Source of the DNA: Acidovorax sp. CCYZU-2555
GTDB taxonomy: Bacteria; Pseudomonadota; Gammaproteobacteria; Burkholderiales; Burkholderiaceae_C
Assembly (NCBI RefSeq): GCF_018413525.1
Contig: NZ_JAHCDD010000013.1
Location: 1-64,000 of the forward strand
Direction: 5' to 3'
DNA: 64,000 nt
In this document: positions 32,676 to 40,589 of the stretch, piece after piece
Layout: each line of letters opens with the position of its first letter
Numbering within the stretch: position 1 is the first letter of the stretch
Translations under genes and position numbers: made by a program
Notes under the pieces: generated by a model
Databases searched by the model: none
The model's input: only the letters and a program-made list of their open reading frames with translations
What the model was told of the DNA's origin: nothing

Positions 32676-32873
32676 ATGACTAAGCCTCTACACAGCATCA
32701 TTGAAGCACGATGTCCTTTTTGTGGATCCATTGGCACCATGAGTAGTGAGCAATCCTCTCGTGGTGTTCACATTCACTTTGTGAAGTGCAAAAGCGGAGC
32801 ATGTGATTCGCAAGGACCAAAAAACAGCGACCCTAATGCCGCGATCGATGCGTGGAATGACTGGGACAAATGA
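32676..32873 (+). CDS. Lar-like zinc-ribbon protein
   Basis: 65 aa. ARCPFCGSIGTMSS, HFVKCKSGACDSQGP and NAAIDAWNDWDK match the restriction-alleviation (Lar) family layout: two CxxC-type knuckles and a C-terminal AI-AWN. Lar proteins of lambdoid phages modulate type I restriction. The stop overlaps the next reading frame (ATGA). Confidence 0.7.
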   Translation: MTKPLHSIIEARCPFCGSIGTMSSEQSSRGVHIHFVKCKSGACDSQGPKNSDPNAAIDAWNDWDK

Positions 32874-33172
32874 CTCTTCAGCTGGTTCCACCATCCCCGC
32901 CTGATGCTAAGACAGCGCTGGTCGAGCGCCTCAAGGCAATGGAGAGGCCCGACGGGATGCTGCAATGCAACAAGTGCGGTGGCAGGCAAACGCTTTTGCT
33001 TCGCAGCGGTGACCGCATCTAGGCCGGTCGCGTCAAACCCGGTACGATCATCGAGACAGGCATCTGCCCGCACTGCTGGAAGCAAGGCGTGATCGTTGAC
33101 ATGATCCCAAGCAAGCCCCGTGAGGTGCGGCAGGCCCAGCCCAGACGCGTGAAGCCAAAGGTCGTGAAGTGA
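32870..33172 (+). pseudogene. Zinc-ribbon phage gene with in-frame amber codon
   Basis: Frame from ATG 32870: 50 codons ending RSGDRI, then TAG (33020-33022), then 49 codons in the same frame to TGA 33170-33172. CNKCGG lies before and CPHCWKQG after the stop, so the amber splits a two-knuckle zinc ribbon. The second half still looks coding (AGRVKPGTIIETG). It could be a point mutation (for example CAG or GAG to TAG) or suppressed read-through. Confidence 0.75.
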
Positions 33173-33264
33173 AGAAAATGGAGTTCTGCCAGATCCACAT
33201 ATGAACGGCCGCTTGCCCTTGAATAGCTGTACTTCTACAGCGGCATGCGGTCGGTGGAGTCTGT

Positions 33265-33492
33265 ATGTTTCTGAAAGATCAGAGTCGCGCCATTCGGCGC
33301 AGTCATATCGCACGCTTGAAATCTTTACGAGCCTCATATTGGGGTAACCAAGTCGGCGGGTTAGAACCGCGTCGTTTGGGCGCAGTGGTCCAACATGCCT
33401 GTATCTGTTCGTGCTGGATGTGTGGGAACCCTCGCAAGTGGTTCGGCGAACGTAGCTTTCAAGAGCGCCGTTTGATGCAACACAAAAGCTAA
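33265..33492 (+). CDS. Small CxCWMCGNPRK-family protein
   Basis: 75 aa. Basic N terminus (AIRRSHIARLKSLRASYWG), then ICSCWMCGNPRKWFGERSFQ and ERRLM. This motif marks a widespread small bacterial family of unknown function. GGAG precedes the ATG. Its presence among phage head genes is unusual. Bases 33173-33264 hold nothing recognised. Confidence 0.75.
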   Translation: MFLKDQSRAIRRSHIARLKSLRASYWGNQVGGLEPRRLGAVVQHACICSCWMCGNPRKWFGERSFQERRLMQHKS

Positions 33493-33499
33493 ACCTATG

Positions 33500-33562
33500 G
33501 CCCGCCACCGTGCGGGCTTTTCCTTTTCCCGCCCGCCCTGAGCACTCACGGCGGGCTTTTTC
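33500..33562 (+). terminator. Tandem intrinsic terminators before the scaffold gene
   Basis: First: GCCCGC (33500-33505)/GCGGGC (33512-33517) then T-rich. Second: GCCCGCC (33531-33537)/GGCGGGC (33550-33556) then five T. Confidence 0.75.
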
Positions 33563-33641
33563 ATGCCCGTACGCCGGATGGCAGAGGGCGCACCGGGTCG
33601 GATGACCCATTCCACCAATGGCCGGACGGCCTCAACACCCC

Positions 33642-34379
33642 ATGAAACTCAAGCTCGACGACCAAGGCCACGCTGTTCTGCAAGACGGAAAGCCCGTGTA
33701 CGTGAAGGATGACGGCGCCGAGGTGGCGTTCGATGTACTGGGCACCACCCAGACCATCAGCCGCCTCAATGCGGAAGCCAAGTCCCACCGTGAGCGCGCG
33801 GAGACTGCCGAGAAGTCCCTCAAGGGCTTCGAAGGCATCGCCGATCCGGCCAAGGCCATGGAAGCGCTGCAGTTGGTCGCCAACCTCGACGCAAAGAAGC
33901 TGGTGGATGCCGGCGAGATCGACAAGGTCAAGACCGAGATTGGCAAAGCCTTCCAGGCTCAACTCGACGCAGCCAACGGCAATGCATCGAAGCTCGAGCA
34001 GCAGCTCTACGCCGAGATGATCGGCGGCAGCTTCGCCCGCTCCAAGTTCGCCCTGGACAAGCTGGCGATTCCTCCTGACCTGGTGCAAGCCTACTTCGGC
34101 AAGGCCTTCGGCATCGAAGAGGGCAAGGTCGTCGCCAAGGATGCCAACGGCAACAAGCTCTACAGCGCGGCCAATCCGGGCGACCTGGCGGGCTTCGATG
34201 AGGCGCTGGAGATGCTGGTCAACCAGTACCCGGGCAAGGAGCACATCCTCAAAGGCACGGGCGCGTCCGGCTCTGGAGCGCAAGGCGGTGGCGGCGGTGG
34301 CGGTCAAAAAACAGGCAACTTCGGAGGCACCAAGGCCGACCGCGTTGCCGCAATCAAGCAACTCACATCTTACGCCTGA
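33642..34379 (+). CDS. Scaffold-like protein
   Basis: 245 aa from MKLKLDDQGHAVLQ (an ATG at 33618 is possible). A long helical, charged region (SRLNAEAKSHRERAETAEKS ... QAQLDAANGNASKLEQQLYA) and a glycine-rich C-terminal stretch are typical of scaffolding proteins placed just before the capsid gene. Assigned by character and position. Confidence 0.75.
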   Translation: MKLKLDDQGHAVLQDGKPVYVKDDGAEVAFDVLGTTQTISRLNAEAKSHRERAETAEKSLKGFEGIADPAKAMEALQLVANLDAKKLVDAGEIDKVKTEIGKAFQAQLDAANGNASKLEQQLYAEMIGGSFARSKFALDKLAIPPDLVQAYFGKAFGIEEGKVVAKDANGNKLYSAANPGDLAGFDEALEMLVNQYPGKEHILKGTGASGSGAQGGGGGGGQKTGNFGGTKADRVAAIKQLTSYA

Positions 34380-34399
34380 GAGGGCAAGAAAGGCAAACC

Positions 34400-35368
34400 A
34401 TGGCACTTTCCGACATGAAGGTATTCAACGAGTACCTCAAGCGAGCCACCATCGAAACCCTGGCCCAGGATGTGGCCAAGTTCAATGCTGCATCTGCCGG
34501 CGCGATCCAGCTCACCACGCAGAGCATCGACGGCGATTTCCTGCAGGAATCGTTCTGGGCCGGCATCCATGGCGCACAGCGCCGCGTGGATCGCTATGCC
34601 GCGAACGGTGCACAGTCCGCGACGCCCCTGTCGCAAAAGCTGTATGACTCGGTGAAGATCGCAGGCGGCTTCGGCCCCATCCTGTGGGAGCCGGGCCAAC
34701 TGAGCTGGGTGCAGAAGTCGCCCGAGGAAGCGCTGGAAGTCATCTCGCGCAACCTGTCCGAGGCGATCATGTCCGACCAGCTCAACACAGCACTCGCCTC
34801 GCTGGTTGCTGCGATCGGCAACCAGGCCGGCGCAGTCAATGATGTGTCGGCCACGGCCGGCGTGAACTACAGCACCATCAACGGCGCGCACGCCAAGTTC
34901 GGCGACGCTTCGGCGCGCATCGTGGCCCAGGTCATGACCGGCGCGATGTATCACAAGCTGATCGGCCAGAACCTGACCAACGCCAACCACCTGTTCCAGT
35001 TCCAAGGCGTCACTGTCGTGGACATCCTGGGCAAGGCGGTGATCGTGACCGACGCGCCTTCGCTGTTCACGGCCGGCACTCCCGACAAGGAAAAGGTTCT
35101 GTCGCTGGTGAGCGGTGCTGCGGTCGTCTCGGACGGCTCGGACCTGATCACCAACATCCAGACCACGAACGGCAAGGAGCGCATCGAGACCACGATGCAG
35201 GCCGACTACACGTTCGGCCTGGGCCTGAAGGGCTTCACCTGGGACACGGCCAACGGCGGCAAGAGCCCCACGAATGCCGAACTGGCAACGGGCTCCAACT
35301 GGGACCTGGTCGCCAACAGCATCAAGGCCGCGGCCGGCGTGCTCACCATCGGCGACGCCGCCAAGTAA
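34400..35368 (+). CDS. Major capsid protein
   Basis: 322 aa following the scaffold gene. It begins MALSDMKVFNEYLKRATIET; sections such as GDFLQESFWAGIHGAQRRVD, HAKFGDASARIVAQVMTGAM and FQGVTVVDILGKAVIVTDAP fit phage major capsid proteins of the HK97-like fold. No protease-delta domain is evident. Ribosome site AGAGGG is present; a terminator follows the gene. Confidence 0.82.
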   Translation: MALSDMKVFNEYLKRATIETLAQDVAKFNAASAGAIQLTTQSIDGDFLQESFWAGIHGAQRRVDRYAANGAQSATPLSQKLYDSVKIAGGFGPILWEPGQLSWVQKSPEEALEVISRNLSEAIMSDQLNTALASLVAAIGNQAGAVNDVSATAGVNYSTINGAHAKFGDASARIVAQVMTGAMYHKLIGQNLTNANHLFQFQGVTVVDILGKAVIVTDAPSLFTAGTPDKEKVLSLVSGAAVVSDGSDLITNIQTTNGKERIETTMQADYTFGLGLKGFTWDTANGGKSPTNAELATGSNWDLVANSIKAAAGVLTIGDAAK

Positions 35369-35370
35369 AC

Positions 35371-35397
35371 AGAGGGGCTTCGGCCCCTCTCCCTTTG
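35371..35397 (+). terminator. Intrinsic terminator after the capsid gene
   Basis: AGAGGGGC (35371-35378), TTCG loop, GCCCCTCT (35383-35390), then a pyrimidine run. Confidence 0.7.
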
Positions 35398-35407
35398 GGA
35401 GAGTCAC

Positions 35408-35674
35408 ATGCAAGAAAAGAAGGTCTGGTACGAGCCGCATCCGGTGACCCCGGCGCGCAAGGCTGAGCTGCGCGGGCGCGGCTTTCAAATCATCGACGCG
35501 GTTTTCGCGCCTGAGGGGCATGAGAGCCGTGGCGAAGACGGCGAACCCGAGAGCGTCAAGAAGGCCGCCACCGTGGCAGAGCTGCGCGAATCCCTGACCG
35601 CCAAGGGCGTCCAAGTGCCCGAGGGCGCCAAGAAGGCCGACCTGCAGGCCCTGCTGGACGGCGCCCAGGGTTAG
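35408..35674 (+). CDS. HeH/LEM-type small head protein
   Basis: 88 aa. The C-terminal ATVAELRESLTAKGVQVPEG-AKKADLQALL is a helix-extended-loop-helix (HeH/SAP-like) motif. Proteins of this type often follow the capsid gene; they may join head and connector. The stop overlaps the end of a convergent gene. Confidence 0.65.
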   Translation: MQEKKVWYEPHPVTPARKAELRGRGFQIIDAVFAPEGHESRGEDGEPESVKKAATVAELRESLTAKGVQVPEGAKKADLQALLDGAQG

Positions 35675-36021
35675 CCGCGGTACTTCTTCGGGATTGGCTT
35701 GGTTCGGCAATCGAATGGGCCGTCTGAGCCGCTTCCTCGAATGCGCTTCTGAAAGAAGTCACGCTTCGAGCCTGCACTCCGAAGGCTCTGCACGGTAGCT
35801 GCGTCAATCTCGCAGTAGTGGTAGTAGGTGGACTTCAGGCGGATGAGCATGTATCGCTCGGCTTTGTCGTAGCAAATCCGCTTGACGTCACTGCCTTCTT
35901 GGACGTCTGAGCATTCGAATGCGTCCAGCGGCACCAGCCGATGGTATTTGACGTCTACGGTTTCTGCCGCAGCTGCGACTCCGACGGAAAGCAGCGTGGA
36001 AATGATGATCCGTTTGAGCAT
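35671..36021 (-). CDS. Exported KTSC-like moron protein
   Basis: 116 aa starting MLKRIIISTLLSVGVAAAAE, a signal peptide. The mature part has VKRICYDKAERYMLIRLKST, YYHYCEIDAATVQSL and GPFDCR, the exported version of the KTSC pattern with extra cysteines. AGAGG precedes the ATG. It is antisense within the head operon, so it is probably expressed from its own promoter during lysogeny. Confidence 0.7.
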   Translation of the reverse strand: MLKRIIISTLLSVGVAAAAETVDVKYHRLVPLDAFECSDVQEGSDVKRICYDKAERYMLIRLKSTYYHYCEIDAATVQSLRSAGSKRDFFQKRIRGSGSDGPFDCRTKPIPKKYRG

Positions 36022-36087
36022 TTGCCTCTCCTCTGTTTTCGAGCCTTTCATCCTAACTGCCCTACGCGGCATTCTTTGAGGTAGCCC

Positions 36088-36504
36088 ATGGCATTGATCA
36101 TTGCCCCTGAAGATGGCCACGACAGCCTAGTGACCCTGGACGAGGCGGCGGCGTACGCGGAGAAGTTCGGACATGCGTGGCCTGCGGCGGAGCCGGCCCA
36201 AGAGGTTGCACTGCGCCGCGCCACGCAGTACGTCCTGAGCAACTACGACATTGACCCGCAGCACCTCGACCCCGTGGCCCAAAAGGTCAAGGACGCGTGC
36301 TGCGAGGCCGCGTGGCGCGCCGCCAAGGGCGAGCTGTTCAAGGACACTGACGGCCGGATCATGACCGAGCAGACCGTGGACGTCATCACCACCAAGTGGG
36401 CCGAGGGCTCGCAAGGCGGCGTGAAGCGCATCACGGTGATCGACGCGCTGCTGCGCGGGCTGACTGTGGGCAGCTCGATGAACATCAAACTCATCCGGGG
36501 ATAG
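36088..36504 (+). CDS. Head-tail connector (DnaT-like family)
   Basis: 138 aa. MALIIAPEDGHDSLVTLDEA ... AAYAEKFGHAWP, ALRRATQYVLSNYDI and KDACCEAAWRAAKGEL match the connector family annotated as DnaT-like ssDNA-binding. Its position after the capsid supports a connector role. Confidence 0.75.
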   Translation: MALIIAPEDGHDSLVTLDEAAAYAEKFGHAWPAAEPAQEVALRRATQYVLSNYDIDPQHLDPVAQKVKDACCEAAWRAAKGELFKDTDGRIMTEQTVDVITTKWAEGSQGGVKRITVIDALLRGLTVGSSMNIKLIRG

Positions 36505-36506
36505 GC

Positions 36507-36887
36507 ATGGCGAAACGCGACACACGACCCCCGAAAGTGGAATTCCGCGCCCACGAGCCGTTGCAGGACTATTTCCACGACGGCAAGGGCGGTTGGTACT
36601 CGGTGGCAAAGCTCGCCGACGACACGAAGGACCTGCCGGTGTTCGAAGTGCCGCTGGCTTCTCTGGACCTGTCACACATCATCTGGCGCGACGCCGACAT
36701 GCTGGTCCTGGCCTGCCATGTGAAGCGCTGCATGGACGCCGACCTCGATTGCCCGATCCTGCTCGACTGGAGTGGCTCTATCGCAGACGGCCGGCACCGC
36801 GTGCTCAAGGCCATAGCCCTGGGCAAACGAACCATCAAGGCGCGCCGCATGACGTGGAAGCCCGAGCCCTGTCGACTTCAGGAGTGA
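36507..36887 (+). CDS. ParB/sulfiredoxin-fold phage protein
   Basis: 126 aa starting MAKRDTRPPKVEFRAHEP. LASLDLSHIIWRDADMLVLA, then CPILLDWSGSIADGRHRVLK and AIALGKRTIKARRM resemble the ParB-like nuclease/sulfiredoxin fold with its DGRHR motif. The role among head-tail connector genes is unknown; it is unusual at this position. Confidence 0.6.
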   Translation: MAKRDTRPPKVEFRAHEPLQDYFHDGKGGWYSVAKLADDTKDLPVFEVPLASLDLSHIIWRDADMLVLACHVKRCMDADLDCPILLDWSGSIADGRHRVLKAIALGKRTIKARRMTWKPEPCRLQE

Positions 36888-36890
36888 CCC

Positions 36891-37265
36891 ATGGCAATCG
36901 ACTACGACGAAATCGCAGCGAGCGCCTTGGAGGCCATCAACGAAGCAGGGCAGGAGGTTGTGGTGCACCGCAAGGCAGCTCCCGGCCCGTTTGTTCCTGG
37001 CCAGCCCGTCACGCCCGCCATGGTGGACTATCCCGGTACTGGCGCGCTGGTGGGCTACAAGCAGCGCGACATCGACGCCACCAAGATCATGGCCGGTGAC
37101 CAGCGGCTGCTCCTGGCGCCGCAGATCGAAACCGTGCCCGACACCACCTGCACGGTGACGGCGATGCACCTGGGCAAGCTGACGACCTTCAGCGTGAAGG
37201 ACGTCGGCGCCGTCGGGCCTGCGGGCAGGCCGGTGCTCTACAAGCTGCAGCTGCGAGGTGCGTGA
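36891..37265 (+). CDS. Neck/head-closure protein
   Basis: 124 aa, beta-rich (YPGTGALVGYKQRDIDATKI, QRLLLAPQIETVPDTTCTVT, RPVLYKLQLRGA). Size, order and pattern fit head-closure proteins of siphoviruses. Its stop overlaps the next start region. Confidence 0.65.
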   Translation: MAIDYDEIAASALEAINEAGQEVVVHRKAAPGPFVPGQPVTPAMVDYPGTGALVGYKQRDIDATKIMAGDQRLLLAPQIETVPDTTCTVTAMHLGKLTTFSVKDVGAVGPAGRPVLYKLQLRGA

Positions 37266-37669
37266 TGGGCTTCGCTGCTGACCTCAAGAAGCTGTGCGAC
37301 GCCGCGGGCGGCAAGGCTGAGTTGGTTGTGCGCCGTGCCGCGCTGGACCTGGGCGGGCAGATGATTGACCGTTCGCCGGTCGACACGGGCCGCTTCAAGT
37401 CCAACTGGATGACCGCGGTAGGTGCTTCCCTGGATGCATCCACCACCGAGGAAATCGACAAGTCGGGGGCATCCTCCATAGGCCGCATTGCCGCAAAGCT
37501 GGACGCCTGGCAGCCGGGGCAAACGATCTTCATCACCAACTCGCTGCCGTATGCGAAGCCTTTGGAGTTCGGTCACTCGAAGCAGGCCCCTGCCGGGGTC
37601 GTGCGCCTGGCCGTCCAGAACTACGCGGCATCGGTGGCGAAAGCAGCCAGGGAGGTCAAGGGAATATGA
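37265..37669 (+). CDS. HK97 gp10-like tail component
   Basis: 134 aa. AALDLGGQMIDRSPVDTGRF-KSNW is the characteristic gp10 motif, followed by SLPYAKPLEFGHSKQAPAGV. It contributes to the head-tail joint or tail completion. A GTG at 37262 is an alternative start. Confidence 0.85.
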   Translation: MGFAADLKKLCDAAGGKAELVVRRAALDLGGQMIDRSPVDTGRFKSNWMTAVGASLDASTTEEIDKSGASSIGRIAAKLDAWQPGQTIFITNSLPYAKPLEFGHSKQAPAGVVRLAVQNYAASVAKAAREVKGI

Positions 37670-38073
37670 GCATTGCAGCCATCGAGACGGCGCTGGAGCA
37701 GAAGCTCCTGGCCATCGCTGATCTGCCGGCCATCGCCTGGGAGGACGTTAGCTACGTGCCCACGACCGGCAGCCCATACCTGAAGGTGCACCACCTGCAC
37801 AACAGCCCGCGAGACCTGTTCATGGAGCGCGGCCCGGCCGAGCTGCCCGGCATCTTTCAGGTCAGCGTGATCTACCCGGCAGGGCGCGGCAAGGTCGAGG
37901 CGAAGCGGCTGGCCGAACGCATCGCAGAGGCCTTTGCGCCAGTCCAGATGCTGCCGGCCGGCAATCACCGCGTCGACCTGCTCGGCACGCCTGCCATCGC
38001 CTCCGGCTTCCCGGATGACGAGGGCTGGTATGTCGTGCCGGTCTCGATCAGCTGGCAGGCCTTCCCGGTGTAG
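37666..38073 (+). CDS. Tail terminator (DUF4128)
   Basis: 135 aa. MSIAAIETALEQKLLAIADL, PYLKVHHLHNSPRDLFMERG and GIFQVSVIYPAGRGKVEAKR match DUF4128, the tail-terminator family. Coupled by ATGA to the gp10-like gene. Confidence 0.8.
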   Translation: MSIAAIETALEQKLLAIADLPAIAWEDVSYVPTTGSPYLKVHHLHNSPRDLFMERGPAELPGIFQVSVIYPAGRGKVEAKRLAERIAEAFAPVQMLPAGNHRVDLLGTPAIASGFPDDEGWYVVPVSISWQAFPV

Positions 38074-38093
38074 CCAGCGCCGCACCACCACCC

Positions 38094-38158
38094 ACCGCCT
38101 TCGGGCGGTTTTTTTGTGCCCGAAAGGGCGTTTCTTGACCCGCTTCGGCGGGTTTTTC
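38094..38158 (+). terminator. Two tandem intrinsic terminators
   Basis: ACCGCC-TTCG-GGCGGT (38094-38109) with seven T, and ACCCGC-TTCG-GCGGGT (38138-38153) with five T, between tail terminator and tail tube genes. Confidence 0.8.
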
Positions 38159-38177
38159 GCTTTCGAAAGGGCCAATC

Positions 38178-38825
38178 ATGGCACGTACACCCACCGGCAC
38201 CATCCACTCGGTCGCCACCCTCTTGGCCGCGGTCAAGACCATCACAGGCATCAGTAACGCAGTGGAGGCCTCCGTTTCCTGCGTTGCCCACGGCTACAGC
38301 GTTGGTGACATCGTCGTCGTCTACTCTGGCTGGGGCCGGCTGAACTTCCGCGCCTTCCGCATCAAGAGCGTCACCACCGACGCATTCGTGCTCGAGATGG
38401 CCAACACCTCGAACACCGAGCTGTTCACCCCTGGCGGGGGCGGCGGCACGGTCCGCAAGGTATCGACCTGGGTGGATCTGGACCGCACCATGAACCACGG
38501 CTCCAGCGGCGGCGACGCCAAGACTGTGAACGTCAAGTTCATCGAGTCGGATGTGGAAATCGTGCTGAACGATGGCTTCAACGCCGTGCAGCGCACTTTC
38601 GACATGGACGCCGACATGATCGGTACGCCGGCCTACGAAGCACTCAAGATGCTGTCGGACACCAACGCCGACACCGTGGTGCGCCGCCGCGCCAAGACCG
38701 GCGCCGTCTCGTTGATCCCCGCAAAGATCGCGTTCAACGAAGAAGAAACGCTGACCGAAGGCCAGGCCGTGACGGTCAAGGGCTCTATCAACGCCCAGAA
38801 CGTCAGCACCCGCTACGCCGCCTGA
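38178..38825 (+). CDS. Major tail tube protein
   Basis: 215 aa. MARTPTGTIHSVATLLAAVK, then SCVAHGYSVGDIVVVYSGWG, a glycine-rich PGGGGGT loop, and VRRRAKTGAVSLIPAKIAFN. Located between tail terminator and tail chaperones, the standard tube-protein position of lambda-like phages. Confidence 0.8.
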   Translation: MARTPTGTIHSVATLLAAVKTITGISNAVEASVSCVAHGYSVGDIVVVYSGWGRLNFRAFRIKSVTTDAFVLEMANTSNTELFTPGGGGGTVRKVSTWVDLDRTMNHGSSGGDAKTVNVKFIESDVEIVLNDGFNAVQRTFDMDADMIGTPAYEALKMLSDTNADTVVRRRAKTGAVSLIPAKIAFNEEETLTEGQAVTVKGSINAQNVSTRYAA

Positions 38826-38831
38826 TCACCG

Positions 38832-38856
38832 CCCGCCGCCTGGCGGGTTTCGCTTT
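38832..38856 (+). terminator. Intrinsic terminator after tail tube gene
   Basis: CCCGCC (38832-38837), GCCT loop, GGCGGG (38842-38847), then TTTCGCTTT. Confidence 0.65.
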
Positions 38857-38956
38857 GCCCGTATGGGCACCCCTTGCACCGACGCAGCCGCTTCGCTCCT
38901 TTCAGCGGGGGCGGGCGGCTGCGCACGGGCTTTCTTCCCGCTGAAAGAAATCAATC

Positions 38957-39370
38957 ATGTCCAAGACCCAAAAATCCGTTCCCGCGTTCAGCCTCAAGAC
39001 CCTGGGCGGCGCGGCTTCCGTGTTCGATCTGCCCGTGTCGATCGCTCGCCGCGATGGCGATGATCTGTCCATTACCCTGAAGGTCAAGAGCCTGCGCAAG
39101 TCCGCCTGGGCCACCCATCGTGATGAGCACCTGGCCGCATTGCGCGCCGAAGGCAAGGCCGTGGATGCCGAATTCAGCTTCGCTGTACAGGCCAGCACAG
39201 GTGTGAAAGAGCACGCCGACCTGATCGTCAAGGCCGCTACCGGCTGGGATCTGGAAGACCCCCTCACTGCCGACAACATCGCCGAACTCGAGGACCTGGT
39301 GCCCGGCTCGATCCAGGCCATCCTCACCAAGATCGACATTGCGCTGTTCCAGGGCCGCCTGGGAAACTGA
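38957..39370 (+). CDS. Tail assembly chaperone (gpG-like)
   Basis: 137 aa. VPAFSLKTLGGAASVFDLPV, SITLKVKSLRKSAWATHRDE and QAILTKIDIALFQGRLGN. It coats the tape measure before tail polymerisation. The frame ends right after a slippery heptamer, so a minority of ribosomes should make the longer GT product. Confidence 0.83.
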   Translation: MSKTQKSVPAFSLKTLGGAASVFDLPVSIARRDGDDLSITLKVKSLRKSAWATHRDEHLAALRAEGKAVDAEFSFAVQASTGVKEHADLIVKAATGWDLEDPLTADNIAELEDLVPGSIQAILTKIDIALFQGRLGN

Positions 39371-39702
39371 AGGCCATCGCCCGCGCGCTGTTCGAGCCCC
39401 CCATCACCGAAGCTGAGGCCAGGTCGGAGGGGTTCGAGCTGGAGGACTACACCACGGAGATCGTCGAGGTCTGGCCGGACAACGAGCCAGCCCTTGAGAT
39501 TTTCCGGCGCGTGGGAACAAAGTGGAAACTTCCGGCCATGGGCGGCACGCCAGTGGGCCTGCAGTGGGAGTGCATCTATCCGCTGATGGACCGGCTCAAG
39601 CTAGACGACGACGCCTGGACCGCTCTGTATGACGACCTGACTGTCATGGAGTGGGAGGCGACGGACGTCATGCGGGAGTTTGCGCCGAAGGTAGATAAAT
39701 GA
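38957..39702 (+). CDS. Tail assembly chaperone GT fusion via -1 frameshift
   Basis: Slippery heptamer G GGA AAC at 39361-39367 stands in the zero frame immediately before the TGA (39368-39370). After a -1 shift the reading continues CTG-AAG-GCC to a stop at 39700-39702, giving about 248 aa. The T part (DYTTEIVEVWPDNEPALEIF ... LQWECIYPLMDRLKLD) resembles DUF1799. The T frame has no good start of its own. The arrangement equals lambda G/GT. Confidence 0.85.
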
Positions 39703-39782
39703 CCGTGGCTGGCTGATGTTGCTTAATCGACGCCGCCCGATGTTTGACTCGAGTACGATCCCTCCATTAACCAGGAGGGAGC

Positions 39783-40196
39783 ATGAAAACTACTGTTTTG
39801 ATATTGGCCGTAGCTGCTATTCTGGCGGGTTGCGCCGGGGCTCGCAGCACGGTGTACAAAGGCGAGAGGGTGGGGCAAGCGAGATCTATCGCCAAAAGCG
39901 ATGTTCAGACCAACAAGCCCATCTTGATGACGAAAGGCAGCTTGCCGCCCGAAGTAAAGGTTGAGGTTGTCGGTGAGATTCGTGCGCAGCAATCCTTTTA
40001 TGGGGACACCTCTCGGGTTTATGAATCGATGGCTGCAAAGGCGCGCCAAGTTGGAGCTGACGCAGTTGTGGAGGTCAAGGTGAAGTACCGCGTTGCGGCA
40101 TTCGCATGGGGGGCCCCGAGCATTTCAGGTGTTGGGATCAAGATCATTGATGACGGCGGCGTAGACATCAAGAAACTCGAGGGTGAGTGGCGCTAA
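39783..40196 (+). CDS. Lipoprotein moron
   Basis: 137 aa. Signal MKTTVLILAVAAI with lipobox LAGC (Cys17); mature domain with VKVEVVGEIRAQQSFYGDTS and AKARQVGADAVVEVKVKYRV, reminiscent of small heavy-metal-binding (YbjQ-like) or stress lipoproteins. GGAGGG lies 5 nt before the ATG. It is inserted between tail chaperones and tape measure, so it is probably a moron. Confidence 0.7.
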   Translation: MKTTVLILAVAAILAGCAGARSTVYKGERVGQARSIAKSDVQTNKPILMTKGSLPPEVKVEVVGEIRAQQSFYGDTSRVYESMAAKARQVGADAVVEVKVKYRVAAFAWGAPSISGVGIKIIDDGGVDIKKLEGEWR

Positions 40197-40261
40197 CTCC
40201 CTGCTTGGGTGATTGGCAACCCGCCGCGGCTGCTACCATCCATGCAACAACAGGAGGGGAT

Positions 40262-40474
40262 ATGCGATATATCGTTTTTATCGGCGCGGTGATTGGCGCC
40301 CTATTCGTGATTGGCGGATTGATGTTTTCAAAAGGCGCCCCGCAAGAGGCGGCCGCGGCAGCAATGGGGATGGCCTTCGCCGTAATCCCGTATGTGATTT
40401 TCAAGGTCGCAGCTGAAGTGAAAGCTCACGCACAGCGAGAGAAAATCATCGAACTCCTAAGCCGCCAGCAATAA
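40262..40474 (+). CDS. Small two-TM membrane protein
   Basis: 70 aa: YIVFIGAVIGALFVIGGLMF and AAAMGMAFAVIPYVIFKVAA are two membrane helices, followed by a charged tail. AGGAGG lies 5 nt before the ATG at 40262. Next to the lipoprotein gene; function unknown. Confidence 0.7.
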   Translation: MRYIVFIGAVIGALFVIGGLMFSKGAPQEAAAAAMGMAFAVIPYVIFKVAAEVKAHAQREKIIELLSRQQ

Positions 40475-40492
40475 GCAGGCGCGCAGATCCAA

Positions 40493-40545
40493 AACCACCT
40501 TAGGGTGGTTTATTTATGCCCGCACGGTTCGCCCTGCGGGCATTT
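40493..40545 (+). terminator. Two intrinsic terminators before tape measure
   Basis: AACCACC (40493-40499), TTAG, GGTGGTT (40504-40510) then TTATTTAT; and GCCCGC (40518-40523)/GCGGGC (40536-40541) then ATTTTC. Confidence 0.75.
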
Positions 40546-40589
40546 TCATTGGCTCGCTTCGGCTGGCCTTTTGTTTTTCAGGGGCGCAT

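Noticed and set aside
32774-33610. 278-codon minus-strand frame
   Set aside because: Antisense to the Lar-like, zinc-ribbon and CWMCGNPRK genes and to the tandem terminators; no recognisable protein pattern.
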